DNA of 64,000 nt from Pseudomonadaceae bacterium SI-3 (GTDB taxonomy: Bacteria > Pseudomonadota > Gammaproteobacteria > Pseudomonadales > Pseudomonadaceae), in the NCBI GenBank assembly GCA_004010935.1, contig CP026511.1:2046001-2110000 (forward strand). The letters run 5' to 3'. The translations under genes and the position numbers were made by a program. Positions 17,690 through 27,151 of this stretch are shown here, piece after piece (position 1 is the first letter of the stretch; each line of letters starts with the position of its first letter). A model generated the notes under the pieces. The model searched no databases, had not been told where the DNA came from, and saw only the letters and a list, made by a program, of their open reading frames with translations.

Positions 17690-19075
17690 CTAGGCTGCCA
17701 CTGGTCTCGCTCGGCGTATTTCACGTCGTGCACTGCGCACCAGTCGTATAGTCAGCAGGATCGCGGCGCAGCTCAGGCCCGCAATCAAGCCCTGCCAGAG
17801 CCCTGCCGGCCCGCTGGGTTCACCGAATCTGTCAGTCAGGCCGAGCACATAGCCCACCGGCAGGCCGATCCCCCAGTAGGCGAAAAGCGTGAATATCATC
17901 GTCATGCGGGTGTCCTGGTAGCCGCGCAGTGCGCCAGCGGCCGTCACTTGCACCACGTCCGAAAACTGAAACAGTGCAGCGTAGAAGAACAGGCTGGCGG
18001 CCACTGCAATCACAGCCGGATCCGGCGTGTAGATACGTGCGATCTGCTCGCTGAACAACAGCATGCTACCCGCCGAAAAGCAGGCATAGACCAGACTCGA
18101 TATGACACCCAGGCCCGCAACGAAGCGTGCATCCCGTGGAGCGCCTCGTCCCAGCGCCTGACCGATGCGGATGGTGATGGCCATGCCCAGCGAAAGCGGA
18201 ATCATGAAAATCAGCGACGTAAAATTGAGCGCGATCTGGTGTCCGGCGACCACGGTCGCCCCGAGGCCGCCGATCAGAAGGGCGATGACCGAAAAGATGC
18301 TGGCTTCGGCAAACACCGCAACCCCGATCGGCACGCCCACCGAAAGCAGGCGGCTTAGCACCGACCATTTCGGCCAATCGAAATGGGTAAACAGCTGGCT
18401 TGGTTGGTAGTAATCAGCGCGGCGTACCCAGAACAGCATTGCCAGTAGCATGAAAGCCATGACCAGCGCGGTAGCCCAACCACAGCCGACCCCGCCCATG
18501 GCTGGCAGGCCCAACTTGCCGTAGATGAAAATGTAATTCAGCGGAATGTTCAGCATCAGCGCGAGAATGCCCACCACCATGCTGGGCCGGGTGTGGCCGA
18601 GCCCATCGCTGTAACAACGCAGCACTTGATACAGCGCCACCGCGGGAAAGCCGCAGGCAACCGCTCGTAAATAGGCCATTGTCGGGCCGATCAGTGCCGG
18701 TTCGACTTCCATCAGATGCAGCACCGGCTCGGCGTTCCACATCAGCAGGGCGAACAGCGATCCTACACCGAGTCCCATCCATAGGGCCTGGCGCACCAGC
18801 GGTCCAATTCGTTCGTGTTGGTCACGGCCGAAGTATTGAGCAACATTGGGCGTGGTCGCCAGGATGACGCCCGTCACGAGAAGGAAAACCGGCACCCAGA
18901 TGGAATTCCCTAGCGCCACCGCTGCGAGGTCTGCCGGGCTGACGCGGCCGGCCATCAAGGTGTCGACAAAGCCCATGGCGGTGTTCGCCAGTTGAGCAAT
19001 CATCATAGGCAGGGCGAGGGCGAAGAGGGTGCGCAGTTCAACGCGAACCCGTCTGAGTCTCAGCTCAGTGGGCAT
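17690..19075 (-). CDS. MATE-family multidrug efflux protein
   Basis: A 461-residue protein with about 12 helices in two similar halves and NorM-like signatures: MIAQLANTAMGFVDTLMAGR at the N-terminus, LPAMGGVGCGWATALV and GHQIALNFTSLIFMIPLSLG in the second half. MATE transporters extrude cationic drugs using Na+ or H+. Divergent from pdxB. Confidence 0.93.
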   Translation of the reverse strand: MPTELRLRRVRVELRTLFALALPMMIAQLANTAMGFVDTLMAGRVSPADLAAVALGNSIWVPVFLLVTGVILATTPNVAQYFGRDQHERIGPLVRQALWMGLGVGSLFALLMWNAEPVLHLMEVEPALIGPTMAYLRAVACGFPAVALYQVLRCYSDGLGHTRPSMVVGILALMLNIPLNYIFIYGKLGLPAMGGVGCGWATALVMAFMLLAMLFWVRRADYYQPSQLFTHFDWPKWSVLSRLLSVGVPIGVAVFAEASIFSVIALLIGGLGATVVAGHQIALNFTSLIFMIPLSLGMAITIRIGQALGRGAPRDARFVAGLGVISSLVYACFSAGSMLLFSEQIARIYTPDPAVIAVAASLFFYAALFQFSDVVQVTAAGALRGYQDTRMTMIFTLFAYWGIGLPVGYVLGLTDRFGEPSGPAGLWQGLIAGLSCAAILLTIRLVRSARREIRRARPVAA

Positions 19076-19195
19076 TGCAGGTTATCCGGATTGTATACAG
19101 AAGCCGCCTAGTCTACGCCGCGAGTCGCACGCACGGGAAGGCAGCAGAGCGCCCCGGCGCGGTCTAGAATGGGAAATCAATGACGGAGCCCCACA

Positions 19196-20341
19196 ATGCG
19201 CATCCTTGCCGATGAAAACATTCCTCTGGTTGACGCTTTCTTCGCTGAGTTCGGCGAGATACGCCGTATGCCTGGGAGAAGTATCAACCGGGCTGCGCTC
19301 GAGCAGGCCGACGTGCTTTTGGTTCGATCTGTCACCCGGGTCGATCGCGAGTTGCTCGAAGGGAGCGCTGTGCGTTTCGTGGGCACTTGTACGATCGGAA
19401 CCGACCACCTCGACATTGATTACTTCGAGGAGGCGGGGATCAGTTGGGCTAGTGCACCGGGCTGCAACGCCCGCGGCGTCGTTGATTACGTGCTCGGCAG
19501 TCTTCTGGCCTTGGCCGAAGGTGAGGGCGTCGAGCTGGAAGGCCGCCGTTATGGCGTGATCGGCGCCGGGGAAGTGGGCGGCAGGCTGGTAGAGGTTCTG
19601 CGCGGGCTGGGTTGGGACGTGCGTGTCTGCGATCCGCCACGCCAGGCACGTGAAGTGGGCGAGTTCGTCACCCTGGATGAAATACTCACTGAGTGCGATG
19701 TCATCAGCGTGCACACGCCGTTAACGCTGGACGGCGAACATTCGACGTTTCACTTGTTGGATCAGTCTCGCCTGGAGCAGCTGCGCCCAGGCGCCTGGCT
19801 GATCAATGCCTCCCGTGGGGCGGTTGTCGACAATGCCGCCTTGCGCGAACAGCTGGCCAGGCGGACAGACATCCAGGCGGTGCTCGATGTCTGGGAGGGA
19901 GAACCTCAGGTCGATGTCGAATTGGCCGAGCTGTGTTGGATCGCAACGCCCCATATCGCCGGCTATAGCCTGGATGGAAAGTTGCGCGGAACGGAGCAGA
20001 TCTATCTGGCGTTTTGCGCGAGCAGAGGTTTGGAGCCAACGGTTGAACTGGCGGAGCTGATGCCGCCAGCGCCGCTGCGAGGGCTTGCCTTCGATGCTTC
20101 GACTAAGCCTAGAGACTTATTGGAGATAACGTGTCGGGCCGTGTATGACCCGCGACGTGACGACGCTGCATTTCGTCGCAACCTGGGCAATGACGAGGCC
20201 CAGCGCCGCGTCGGCTTCGACCAGTTGCGAAAGCAATACCCACCCCGTCGGGAAATAGACAGCTTGCAGATCGAAATCACCGGCGGCCAGCCGCAGCTGG
20301 AACAGATCGTGCGAGCCCTGGGCGCAACTGTTAAGCGCTGA
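19196..20341 (+). CDS. pdxB: Erythronate-4-phosphate dehydrogenase
   Basis: A 381-residue D-2-hydroxyacid dehydrogenase in the DXP-dependent pyridoxal-phosphate pathway. The N-terminus ([20 protein letters not shown]) and the C-terminal PdxB dimerisation domain distinguish it from other family members. NAD-binding is [12 protein letters not shown] and the active-site pieces are [13 protein letters not shown] and [12 protein letters not shown]. Confidence 0.96.
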   Translation: MRILADENIPLVDAFFAEFGEIRRMPGRSINRAALEQADVLLVRSVTRVDRELLEGSAVRFVGTCTIGTDHLDIDYFEEAGISWASAPGCNARGVVDYVLGSLLALAEGEGVELEGRRYGVIGAGEVGGRLVEVLRGLGWDVRVCDPPRQAREVGEFVTLDEILTECDVISVHTPLTLDGEHSTFHLLDQSRLEQLRPGAWLINASRGAVVDNAALREQLARRTDIQAVLDVWEGEPQVDVELAELCWIATPHIAGYSLDGKLRGTEQIYLAFCASRGLEPTVELAELMPPAPLRGLAFDASTKPRDLLEITCRAVYDPRRDDAAFRRNLGNDEAQRRVGFDQLRKQYPPRREIDSLQIEITGGQPQLEQIVRALGATVKR

Positions 20342-20453
20342 CCGGGCGTTTGCAATAACAAGCTGCATCCGCCATGCAGGCGTCAGGCTGGATGCAATTT
20401 GCAGCCTGCTCCGCTAGCATTACCCGTCCTCTGCTTTATCCCGCGATGGTGTT

Positions 20454-22535
20454 ATGAGTTATCAGGTACTAGCCCGTAAATGGCGTCCGCGCTCGTTCCG
20501 CGAAATGGTCGGCCAAACGCACGTGCTCAAGGCTCTGATCAACGCACTGGACAGCCAGCGCCTGCACCATGCCTACCTGTTCACAGGTACGCGTGGGGTC
20601 GGCAAGACCACCATCGCGCGAATTATCGCGAAATGCCTCAATTGCGAGACGGGTATCAGTTCCACGCCTTGCGGGGAGTGCTCGGTCTGCCGCGAAATCG
20701 ACGAAGGACGTTTCGTCGACCTGATTGAGGTAGACGCCGCGAGCCGCACCAAGGTTGAAGACACTCGAGAGTTGCTGGATAACGTGCAGTACGCGCCTAG
20801 TCGTGGGCGCTACAAGGTTTATCTAATCGACGAGGTGCACATGCTCTCGTCGCACTCGTTCAACGCATTGCTTAAAACGCTTGAAGAGCCACCGCCCCAC
20901 GTCAAGTTCCTGCTAGCCACGACGGACCCGCAAAAGCTACCGGTGACTATCCTGTCGCGCTGCCTGCAGTTCTCTCTGAAAAACATGCCGCCCGAACGCG
21001 TAGTGGAGCATCTGACCCACGTGCTTGGTGTCGAGCAGGTCCCGTTCGAGGAAGATGCGCTCTGGTTGCTCGGCCGTGCCGCGGATGGATCGATGCGCGA
21101 TGCGATGAGCCTGACCGACCAGGCGATCGCGTTTGGAGAGGGCAAGGTACTCGCGGCCGACGTCCGCAGCATGCTGGGCACCCTTGATCACGGGCAGGTC
21201 TATGGCGTGCTGCAGGCGCTGCTTGAAGGCGATGCCAGGGCGCTGCTGGAAGCGGTTCGTCACCTTGCCGAGCAAGGCCCTGATTGGGCCGGCGTACTCG
21301 CGGAAATGCTCAACGTCTTGCACCGTGTGGCTGTCGCCCAGGCGTTGCCGGACGCGGTAGATAATGGTCAGGGCGACCGAGACCGAGTGCTTGCACTGGC
21401 GCAGGCATTGCCGGCCGAGGACGTACAGTTCTATTACCAGATGGGTCTGATTGGCCGGCGCGATCTGCCGTTGGCACCCGATCCGCGAAGCGGATTCGAA
21501 ATGGTCATGCTGCGCATGCTCGCGTTCCGACCTGCTGACAGCGATAACGCACCACGAACACCGTTAAAGACATTGGGAGTCAGTCCGGCCACGACTGATT
21601 CCAGATCAACCGAGGTGGCCGGTACTGCGGCATCGGCTGCACCGGTTCATGATCTGGCTGCAAAGCCCGTAGTGCCAGCGCCGGTCGCTGCGGTCAGCTC
21701 TCCGGTGCCGCCGCAGCCGGACCCGTTACCTGCACCCGCACCCGCACCCGCACCCGCACCCTCGCTAACAGCCCCGGCTCATGTCCAAGTTCCCGAGCCG
21801 CCGGCCGCTGCTGTGGAGGTCACGCCGGCTCCGACGCCTCAACCTGTGGCGTCGGAGCCGGTACCTTCGGTGGTCGACGTGCCGTGGAATGAGCCGCCGG
21901 CATCGTCACCGGTTGCGGTGGAAAGTGAGGCGGTAGAGCAACGGACCGCTTCGATTGAAACCGCTGAACATTTCGCTGCGGTCGTCGAGGTGAGCGAGCC
22001 TGACGATGAAGAACCCCCGTTGACTGACGAGGATTACTTCGAGGTCGAAACACAGGCTGAAGCCTACCTGGACGGGCTGGATGATCCAGCGTCGGAGCAG
22101 CAGTCTGTAGAACCGGCTCCTGCGGTCGAACCGGCGACTGGACTGGCCGCCGAGTGGCAGGATATTTATCTGAAACTCGGGTTGGCAGGACTGACCGGCA
22201 GTATCGCGGCCAATTGCACTTTGATTTCCGTTGAAGGTGATCGCTGGTTGATGCACCTGGACCCGGCGCAGAGTGCACTGTTCAATACGACTCAACATCG
22301 ACGTCTGAACGATGCTCTGAATCAGTACCATGGGCGCACCTTGCAGCTGGACATCGATTTGCAGACCCCGCAGCAGGAAACTCCGGCCCAGGCCGCGGCC
22401 CGCAGACGGGGCGAGCGTCAACGGGCCGCTGAGCAGTCGATTCAAACCGATCCCTTGGTGCAACAGCTGATGCAACAGTTCGCCGCCGTCATTCGCGACG
22501 GTACCATCGAACCCGTAGAACATTCCGAACCCTGA
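20454..22535 (+). CDS. dnaX: DNA polymerase III subunit gamma/tau
   Basis: A 693-residue clamp-loader ATPase. Domain I has Walker A GTRGVGKTT, the zinc module CLNCETG...CGECSVC, the DEAH-like LIDEVHML and the sensor/arginine-finger region LSRCLQF. After domain III (about residue 360) comes a long Pro/Ala/Glu-rich linker, including an Ala-Pro repeat near residues 425-440, and then the C-terminal tau domain that contacts the polymerase. No clear A-AAA-AAG-type slippery site was seen, so short gamma may not arise by E. coli-style frameshifting here. First gene of dnaX-ybaB-recR. Confidence 0.97.
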   Translation: MSYQVLARKWRPRSFREMVGQTHVLKALINALDSQRLHHAYLFTGTRGVGKTTIARIIAKCLNCETGISSTPCGECSVCREIDEGRFVDLIEVDAASRTKVEDTRELLDNVQYAPSRGRYKVYLIDEVHMLSSHSFNALLKTLEEPPPHVKFLLATTDPQKLPVTILSRCLQFSLKNMPPERVVEHLTHVLGVEQVPFEEDALWLLGRAADGSMRDAMSLTDQAIAFGEGKVLAADVRSMLGTLDHGQVYGVLQALLEGDARALLEAVRHLAEQGPDWAGVLAEMLNVLHRVAVAQALPDAVDNGQGDRDRVLALAQALPAEDVQFYYQMGLIGRRDLPLAPDPRSGFEMVMLRMLAFRPADSDNAPRTPLKTLGVSPATTDSRSTEVAGTAASAAPVHDLAAKPVVPAPVAAVSSPVPPQPDPLPAPAPAPAPAPSLTAPAHVQVPEPPAAAVEVTPAPTPQPVASEPVPSVVDVPWNEPPASSPVAVESEAVEQRTASIETAEHFAAVVEVSEPDDEEPPLTDEDYFEVETQAEAYLDGLDDPASEQQSVEPAPAVEPATGLAAEWQDIYLKLGLAGLTGSIAANCTLISVEGDRWLMHLDPAQSALFNTTQHRRLNDALNQYHGRTLQLDIDLQTPQQETPAQAAARRRGERQRAAEQSIQTDPLVQQLMQQFAAVIRDGTIEPVEHSEP
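21735..21758 (+). repeat. CCCGCA hexanucleotide repeat within dnaX
   Basis: Four perfect tandem CCCGCA units, flanked by degenerate ones, encode Pro-Ala dipeptides in the linker between the ATPase and tau domains. Being a multiple of three, copy-number change would alter linker length without frameshift. Confidence 0.85.
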
Positions 22536-22550
22536 TCCGAGGTAGACCCC

Positions 22551-22877
22551 ATGATGAAAGGTGGCATGGCCGGCCTGATGAAGCAGGCGCAGCAGATGCA
22601 AGAAAAGATGCAGAAAATGCAGGAAGAGTTGGCCAACGCCGAGGTGACCGGCCAGTCCGGCGCCGGCCTGGTGAGCGTTGTGATGAACGGTCGACACGAC
22701 GTCAAACGCGTCAGCCTGGACGACAGCCTCATGCAGGAGGACAAGGAAATTCTAGAAGACCTGATCGCCGCGGCAGTGAACGATGCCGTGCGCAAGATCG
22801 AGCAGAACAGCAAAGAAAAGATGTCCGGCATGACCGACGGTATGCAGTTGCCGCCCGGCTTCAAGATGCCCTTCTGA
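22551..22877 (+). CDS. ybaB: YbaB/EbfC nucleoid-associated protein
   Basis: A 108-residue DNA-binding protein of the YbaB/EbfC family, which forms tweezer-like dimers. The methionine/glutamine-rich N-terminal helix ([18 protein letters not shown]) and the VSLDDSLM segment are typical. It lies between dnaX and recR as in most gammaproteobacteria. Confidence 0.95.
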   Translation: MMKGGMAGLMKQAQQMQEKMQKMQEELANAEVTGQSGAGLVSVVMNGRHDVKRVSLDDSLMQEDKEILEDLIAAAVNDAVRKIEQNSKEKMSGMTDGMQLPPGFKMPF

Positions 22878-23011
22878 TGGCTTCCGAGTGCCGTTCCAGG
22901 CACTCAGCCAGCGCGGCCGATCGGCGCCGTGAATGACCTATCGCGTCATTCACAGCACGGTCTTTAGTACCGATTCAATTTACAGCCCACTGCTCCCCAG
23001 CCTGGTGACCC

Positions 23012-23611
23012 ATGTCTTTCAGCCCGCTTATTCGCCAACTCATTGACGCATTGCGCATTCTCCCTGGCGTAGGGCAAAAAACGGCTCAGCGCATGGCATT
23101 GCAGATGCTTGAGCGCGACCGCAGCGGCGGGCTGAGGTTGGCTCAGGCGCTTGCACGTGCGATGGAGGAGGTGGGCTACTGCCGCCAGTGCCGCACATTG
23201 AGTGAGGAAGAGCTCTGCCCGCAGTGCGCTGATCCGCGACGGGACGATGCCTTGCTGTGCATCGTGCAAAGTCCTGTCGATGTGTTCGCAGTGGAGCAGA
23301 CCGGCTTTCGTGGCCGCTACTTCGTACTTAAGGGGCATCTTTCCCCGCTCGATGGTCTAGGCCCAGAGGCAATAGGCATCCCCGATCTGCTCGGACGAGT
23401 GGCTGAGGGCAATTTCAGCGAGGCGATATTAGCCACCAACCCCACCGTTGAAGGCGAGGCTACTGCGCATTACATTGCTCAGCTTTTGATACCAAAAGGC
23501 TTGACCCTCAGCCGCATCGCGCACGGTGTGCCGCTTGGCGGTGAGCTTGATCTCGTCGATGGGGGCACGCTTGCACATGCGCTGGCCGGCCGGAAGACGA
23601 TCACCCTCTGA
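23012..23611 (+). CDS. recR: Recombination mediator RecR
   Basis: A 199-residue RecR. It has the N-terminal helix-hairpin-helix ([16 protein letters not shown]), a four-cysteine zinc finger (CRQCRTL...CPQC) and a Toprim domain beginning [14 protein letters not shown]. With RecF/RecO it loads RecA at single-strand gaps. Downstream of ybaB. Confidence 0.97.
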   Translation: MSFSPLIRQLIDALRILPGVGQKTAQRMALQMLERDRSGGLRLAQALARAMEEVGYCRQCRTLSEEELCPQCADPRRDDALLCIVQSPVDVFAVEQTGFRGRYFVLKGHLSPLDGLGPEAIGIPDLLGRVAEGNFSEAILATNPTVEGEATAHYIAQLLIPKGLTLSRIAHGVPLGGELDLVDGGTLAHALAGRKTITL

Positions 23612-23745
23612 CTTGTTGGCAATCCGGGCCGAAAGCCATGCTGGCGGCAACCTTCTGCTTTATAACTTCTGGTTTACCGGTTATCGCCCCTAGGTAGTGC
23701 CTAGCAAGCCGGACTTCATGTAAAGTTCTAAGCCACAATCCGCTA

Positions 23746-23781
23746 ATAACCAAATGAATATAGATTTGCTCGCTTGGTTAT
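23746..23781. promoter_or_regulatory. Candidate operator upstream of the ABC importer operon
   Basis: ATAACCAA at 23746-23753 and its exact complement TTGGTTAT at 23774-23781 form an 8-bp inverted repeat 35 bp before the substrate-binding-protein gene. The AT-rich spacer may contain the promoter. The regulator is unknown. Confidence 0.35.
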
Positions 23782-23815
23782 ATGCATGGCGCTGCCTATC
23801 TACTTGAGGTCGATA

Positions 23816-24805
23816 ATGAAGGCAAAACACTGGTTGGTTCCCGCACTGCTGTTGCTGAGCGCTTTTGCGCAGGCCCAGGAAAAATTCAAAGTCGGATATA
23901 TCCGGGTGATGGATGATGCCCAGGCGATGGTTGCCTATGAGGGCGGCTTCTACAAAAAGCACGGCCTGGATGTCGAGCTGGTTGAGTTCAGTTCCGGTAC
24001 CGATCTGATTAAGGCGATCATCGGCGGGCAGTTGGACACCGGTGTTCTTGGGTTCACCAACGCGGTGGCGTGGGCGTCGAAGGGCGCAGATCTGAAGGTG
24101 GTCGGCGGCGCCCAGCAGGGCTATCACTCTATTGTGGCCCGCGAAGGAACTGGCATCGAGACGATCGCTGACCTAAAAGGGAAGATTCTGGCGTCGCAGA
24201 AAGAAGGCAGTACTGCCGATGCGGTATTGCGCGGCGTCACCTTGAAGGCGGCGGGGTTGGCACCCAGCGATGTGAACATTATGGGTACCAGCCCGGCCGT
24301 TGCGGTCCAGTCCCTCGTCTCAGGTCGTACCGATGCGGCATTTCTCTTCGAGCCCTATGATCGGATCGCCCAGCTAGTGGCACCCGTCAAACAGATCTAC
24401 GAGATCGGCGAGGTTTGGCCATTTCCCTGCATGGTGGTGATTACCGCTGGGGAAACCCTGGAAAAGCGCAAGGAGGCGGTCTGGCAGTCGTTGGACGCCC
24501 AGCGTGACGCGATTGAATTGTTAGAGAATCAGCCGGCAGAAGCGGCCAAATTGATTGCTGATTATTTTATCGCCGAGCCGACGTTGAAGACGCTCAATCG
24601 CGGTGAGCTGCCCCGTGAGGTCGTGATCGAAGAGGCCATCGCAACCCAGACCTTCGGCGCCAAGCTTGGCACTGATGATTTGGCGCGTATTCAGGAACTG
24701 GCCGATATTCTTCAGGAGCTCGGCTCGCTCAAGACTCGCGATGGCAAGCCATTCGATACCAGCGCCATTCTCGACTTGTCCTGGCAAGAAGCACGCGAGC
24801 TGTAA
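23816..24805 (+). CDS. NitT/TauT-type ABC transporter substrate-binding protein
   Basis: A 329-residue periplasmic binding protein with a signal peptide cleaved after LLLLSAFAQAQ. The NMT1/SsuA-like domain shows GYIRVMDDAQAMVAYEGGFYKKHGL, the pocket-forming GVLGFTNAVAWASKG and VWPFPCMVV. Relatives bind taurine, sulfonates, nitrate or pyrimidine precursors; the ligand cannot be chosen from sequence alone. First of a four-gene operon with ATPase, permease and another periplasmic protein. The start at 23816 has a GAGG upstream. Confidence 0.88.
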   Translation: MKAKHWLVPALLLLSAFAQAQEKFKVGYIRVMDDAQAMVAYEGGFYKKHGLDVELVEFSSGTDLIKAIIGGQLDTGVLGFTNAVAWASKGADLKVVGGAQQGYHSIVAREGTGIETIADLKGKILASQKEGSTADAVLRGVTLKAAGLAPSDVNIMGTSPAVAVQSLVSGRTDAAFLFEPYDRIAQLVAPVKQIYEIGEVWPFPCMVVITAGETLEKRKEAVWQSLDAQRDAIELLENQPAEAAKLIADYFIAEPTLKTLNRGELPREVVIEEAIATQTFGAKLGTDDLARIQELADILQELGSLKTRDGKPFDTSAILDLSWQEAREL

Positions 24806-24898
24806 ACCGCTGCAGATTGTTCCACACTGCCCGGCCACCGTGCCGGGCAGTGTCATTCCGCCCGCTGATCGGGCAGTTCTTGAGGTCTTCAAAGCGAT

Positions 24899-25642
24899 AT
24901 GCAACTCAGGTTTGAAGAAGTAGATAAGCGTTTTGGCCAGCTAGAAGTCATCAAGGGCTTCAGCGGCGAGTTCGCCCAGGGTGAGCTGGTCGCCCTCGTT
25001 GGGCCTTCTGGTTGTGGGAAATCAACCTTACTGCACCTGGTTGCCGGACTTGAAAAACCAACCGCAGGGCGCGTGCTCGCCGATGACGAGAAGATTCCTG
25101 GCCCAAGCCCTCGGCGTACGCTGGTTTTCCAAGAGCATGCGCTGTATCCCTGGCTTTCGTTACAGGCCAATGTGGCCATGGCGCTTGAGCTTCAAGGAGT
25201 CGCCAAGGCTGATGCATTCGATCAAGCAAAGGTCTGGCTCGCTCGGGTCAGCCTAGATGGCTTCGAACATTACTACCCGCATCAGGTGTCCGGCGGCATG
25301 CGTCAGCGCACGGCACTGGCTCGCGCGTTTATTGCCAAGCCGGAAGTGTTGCTACTCGATGAGCCTTTCGGTGCGCTTGATGCGCTTACACGCATGGCTT
25401 TGCAGGACGTTCTGCGAGAGCTGATCGACGAGCATCAGCCTACTGTATTGCTGGTCACCCATGACGTTGATGAAGCGTTGTATCTGGCGGATCACGTGCT
25501 GGTGTTCAGCGCCCGCCCAGCCAAAGTGCTGAAAACATTCAACTTCATCCATTGCGAGAAGAGCCACGATCTTTCCGAGTTCGCCGCTGAGCGGCGCGAG
25601 ATCCTTCGGTTGTTAGGCATTAAGACGGAGGTAGGACACTGA
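24899..25642 (+). CDS. ABC transporter ATP-binding protein
   Basis: A 247-residue ATPase of the SsuB/TauB/NrtD type. It has Walker A GPSGCGKST, Q-loop FQEHALYPWL, signature VSGGMRQRTALARA, Walker B VLLLDEPFGALD and H-loop LLVTHDVDEA. It energises the adjoining permease and overlaps its start by one base (TGATG). Confidence 0.94.
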   Translation: MQLRFEEVDKRFGQLEVIKGFSGEFAQGELVALVGPSGCGKSTLLHLVAGLEKPTAGRVLADDEKIPGPSPRRTLVFQEHALYPWLSLQANVAMALELQGVAKADAFDQAKVWLARVSLDGFEHYYPHQVSGGMRQRTALARAFIAKPEVLLLDEPFGALDALTRMALQDVLRELIDEHQPTVLLVTHDVDEALYLADHVLVFSARPAKVLKTFNFIHCEKSHDLSEFAAERREILRLLGIKTEVGH

Positions 25643-26415
25643 TGAGTCAGGGACGTCGTCTGACCGGTCCGAAGAAGTACCTCGCCGTGGTGTTGGCGAT
25701 TCTGTTCATTCTGCTGATCTGGCAAATCGCTGCATGGAGCCTTCCTGCGTTCTTGATGCCCGGCATTCCCGTTGTGTTCGAAAGGCTGCTGACCACGGTT
25801 TACGAGCCAGATTTTCGCGAAGGGCTTTACGGCAGCATGAGTCGGTTGGGGAGTGGTTATAGCTTCGCAATGCTGTTTGGTATCGGCTTTGGGTTGCTGG
25901 GGGGCGTACTGTTCTTCTTTCGCGAGATCCTGCGTTCGGCCATCGTCATATTGCAGTCAATACCATCGATCGCCTGGGTACCGCTGTTCTTGATCGTGAT
26001 GGGCTTCGGCAACCTGCCGATCATCGTCGTGGTCGCACTTGCGGCGTTCTTCCCGATGGCGTTGTCCGTCATGAATGCCACCGAAAGCGTGCAGCCGGTC
26101 CAGGTTGCCGCGGCTCGGGTAATGGGCGCATCGCGTTGGCAACTGGTGCGACGTGTTTATCTACCGGCCGTGATGCCCGAGCTGATCACCGGCGCGCAGC
26201 TGGCTTTCGGCAATGCCTGGCGGGCACTGATCTCGGCGGAAATGCTGATCGGCTTCGGCCAGGGGCTGGGACGCTCGCTTGCGTACTCCGGGGAAATTGC
26301 CGACATGGCCGGGGTGATGATGAATATTCTGGTCATCGCTATTCTCGCGACCTTGATCGATCAGGTTGTCCTGGAGAAATTCAAGCAACGGATGCTGCGC
26401 TACCAGTACGTCTGA
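25642..26415 (+). CDS. ABC transporter permease
   Basis: A 257-residue inner-membrane permease with about six helices. The cytoplasmic coupling motif ARVMGASRWQLVRRVYLPAVMPELITGAQLAFGNAW is the EAA-type loop of the binding-protein-dependent transport family. Works with the preceding ATPase and periplasmic protein. Confidence 0.94.
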   Translation: MSQGRRLTGPKKYLAVVLAILFILLIWQIAAWSLPAFLMPGIPVVFERLLTTVYEPDFREGLYGSMSRLGSGYSFAMLFGIGFGLLGGVLFFFREILRSAIVILQSIPSIAWVPLFLIVMGFGNLPIIVVVALAAFFPMALSVMNATESVQPVQVAAARVMGASRWQLVRRVYLPAVMPELITGAQLAFGNAWRALISAEMLIGFGQGLGRSLAYSGEIADMAGVMMNILVIAILATLIDQVVLEKFKQRMLRYQYV

Positions 26416-26424
26416 GAGGGCACC

Positions 26425-27132
26425 GTGAAGATACGCCTGTTACGGCTCATGCTCATGCTGGTGGTGCCGGTTGGCACCCAGGCTGGAGTCATCGAAGCTG
26501 CCCCGGTTGATGCTTACCGCCCGCTCAAGGCGGCGGAGGCCGAGTCGGTCAGGGAAGGGTTCGAGGCCGCTTGGCTTGCGCGTTTGGGCGAAGCCTTGGG
26601 CCGCGAGGTTGCCCTGATCGATGCCTCCGCAAAAGGCTACCTTCGCTTCGGTAAGCTGGATTCTGGTGCGGCTTACTATTCCAGTGAAGTCACGGCGCTG
26701 GCGGCAAACGAAGCAGGGCCTACCGATTGGCCTGATCTTGCCGGCGAGCCTTTTTGCGTGACAGAAGAAAGCCCCCACACAGACCTGGTGGTGTCCCGCT
26801 TTGGCGGTGTCGCACGAACCTACCCCAGCGCGGCCCAAGCGCTAATCGGACTGAAACTCGGAGAATGTCAGGCGGTAGTGGGAGACAGGGTGTTGCTCCA
26901 GCAGATTGCGGAACTACCCGAATGGCGTCGCTTTGATCGATTGCTGCCAAAGCTAGAGAACAAACCTCTGACATTGCGAATCGAGGCAGCCGATACAGCG
27001 CTGCAGCAGCGAATCGAACAGTTCACCGCCAGCAAGCAAGGGGAGGGGGCGTTAGCCGAGGTTACGCAACACTGGATCGACGAGATTGCCTTTCAAGCCT
27101 ACGTGCTAGCCGACACGCTTGATTGCCACTGA
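26425..27132 (+). CDS. Divergent periplasmic binding-like protein in ABC operon
   Basis: A 235-residue exported protein (signal peptide MKIRLLRLMLMLVVPVGTQAG) that resembles amino-acid-type periplasmic binding proteins in outline: the DLAGEPFCVTEESPHTDLVV and GLKLGECQAVVGDRVLLQQI segments mirror the lobe-swap regions of SBP family 3. The usual ligand-binding arginine/aspartate pattern is not obvious, so it may be an accessory or degenerate receptor. It has a GTG start 9 nt after the permease stop, so it is almost certainly cotranscribed. Ligand unknown. Confidence 0.65.
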   Translation: MKIRLLRLMLMLVVPVGTQAGVIEAAPVDAYRPLKAAEAESVREGFEAAWLARLGEALGREVALIDASAKGYLRFGKLDSGAAYYSSEVTALAANEAGPTDWPDLAGEPFCVTEESPHTDLVVSRFGGVARTYPSAAQALIGLKLGECQAVVGDRVLLQQIAELPEWRRFDRLLPKLENKPLTLRIEAADTALQQRIEQFTASKQGEGALAEVTQHWIDEIAFQAYVLADTLDCH

Positions 27133-27151
27133 GGCCTGCATCAGGTAGGAG

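Noticed and set aside
20342..20453. Possible 4.5S (SRP) RNA gene before dnaX
   Set aside because: The conserved SRP core sequence was not found; only a short CTGCAT/ATGCAG hairpin is present.
21540..21800. Programmed frameshift site for a short gamma form of dnaX
   Set aside because: No A-AAA-AAG-type heptamer with downstream stem was seen in this region.
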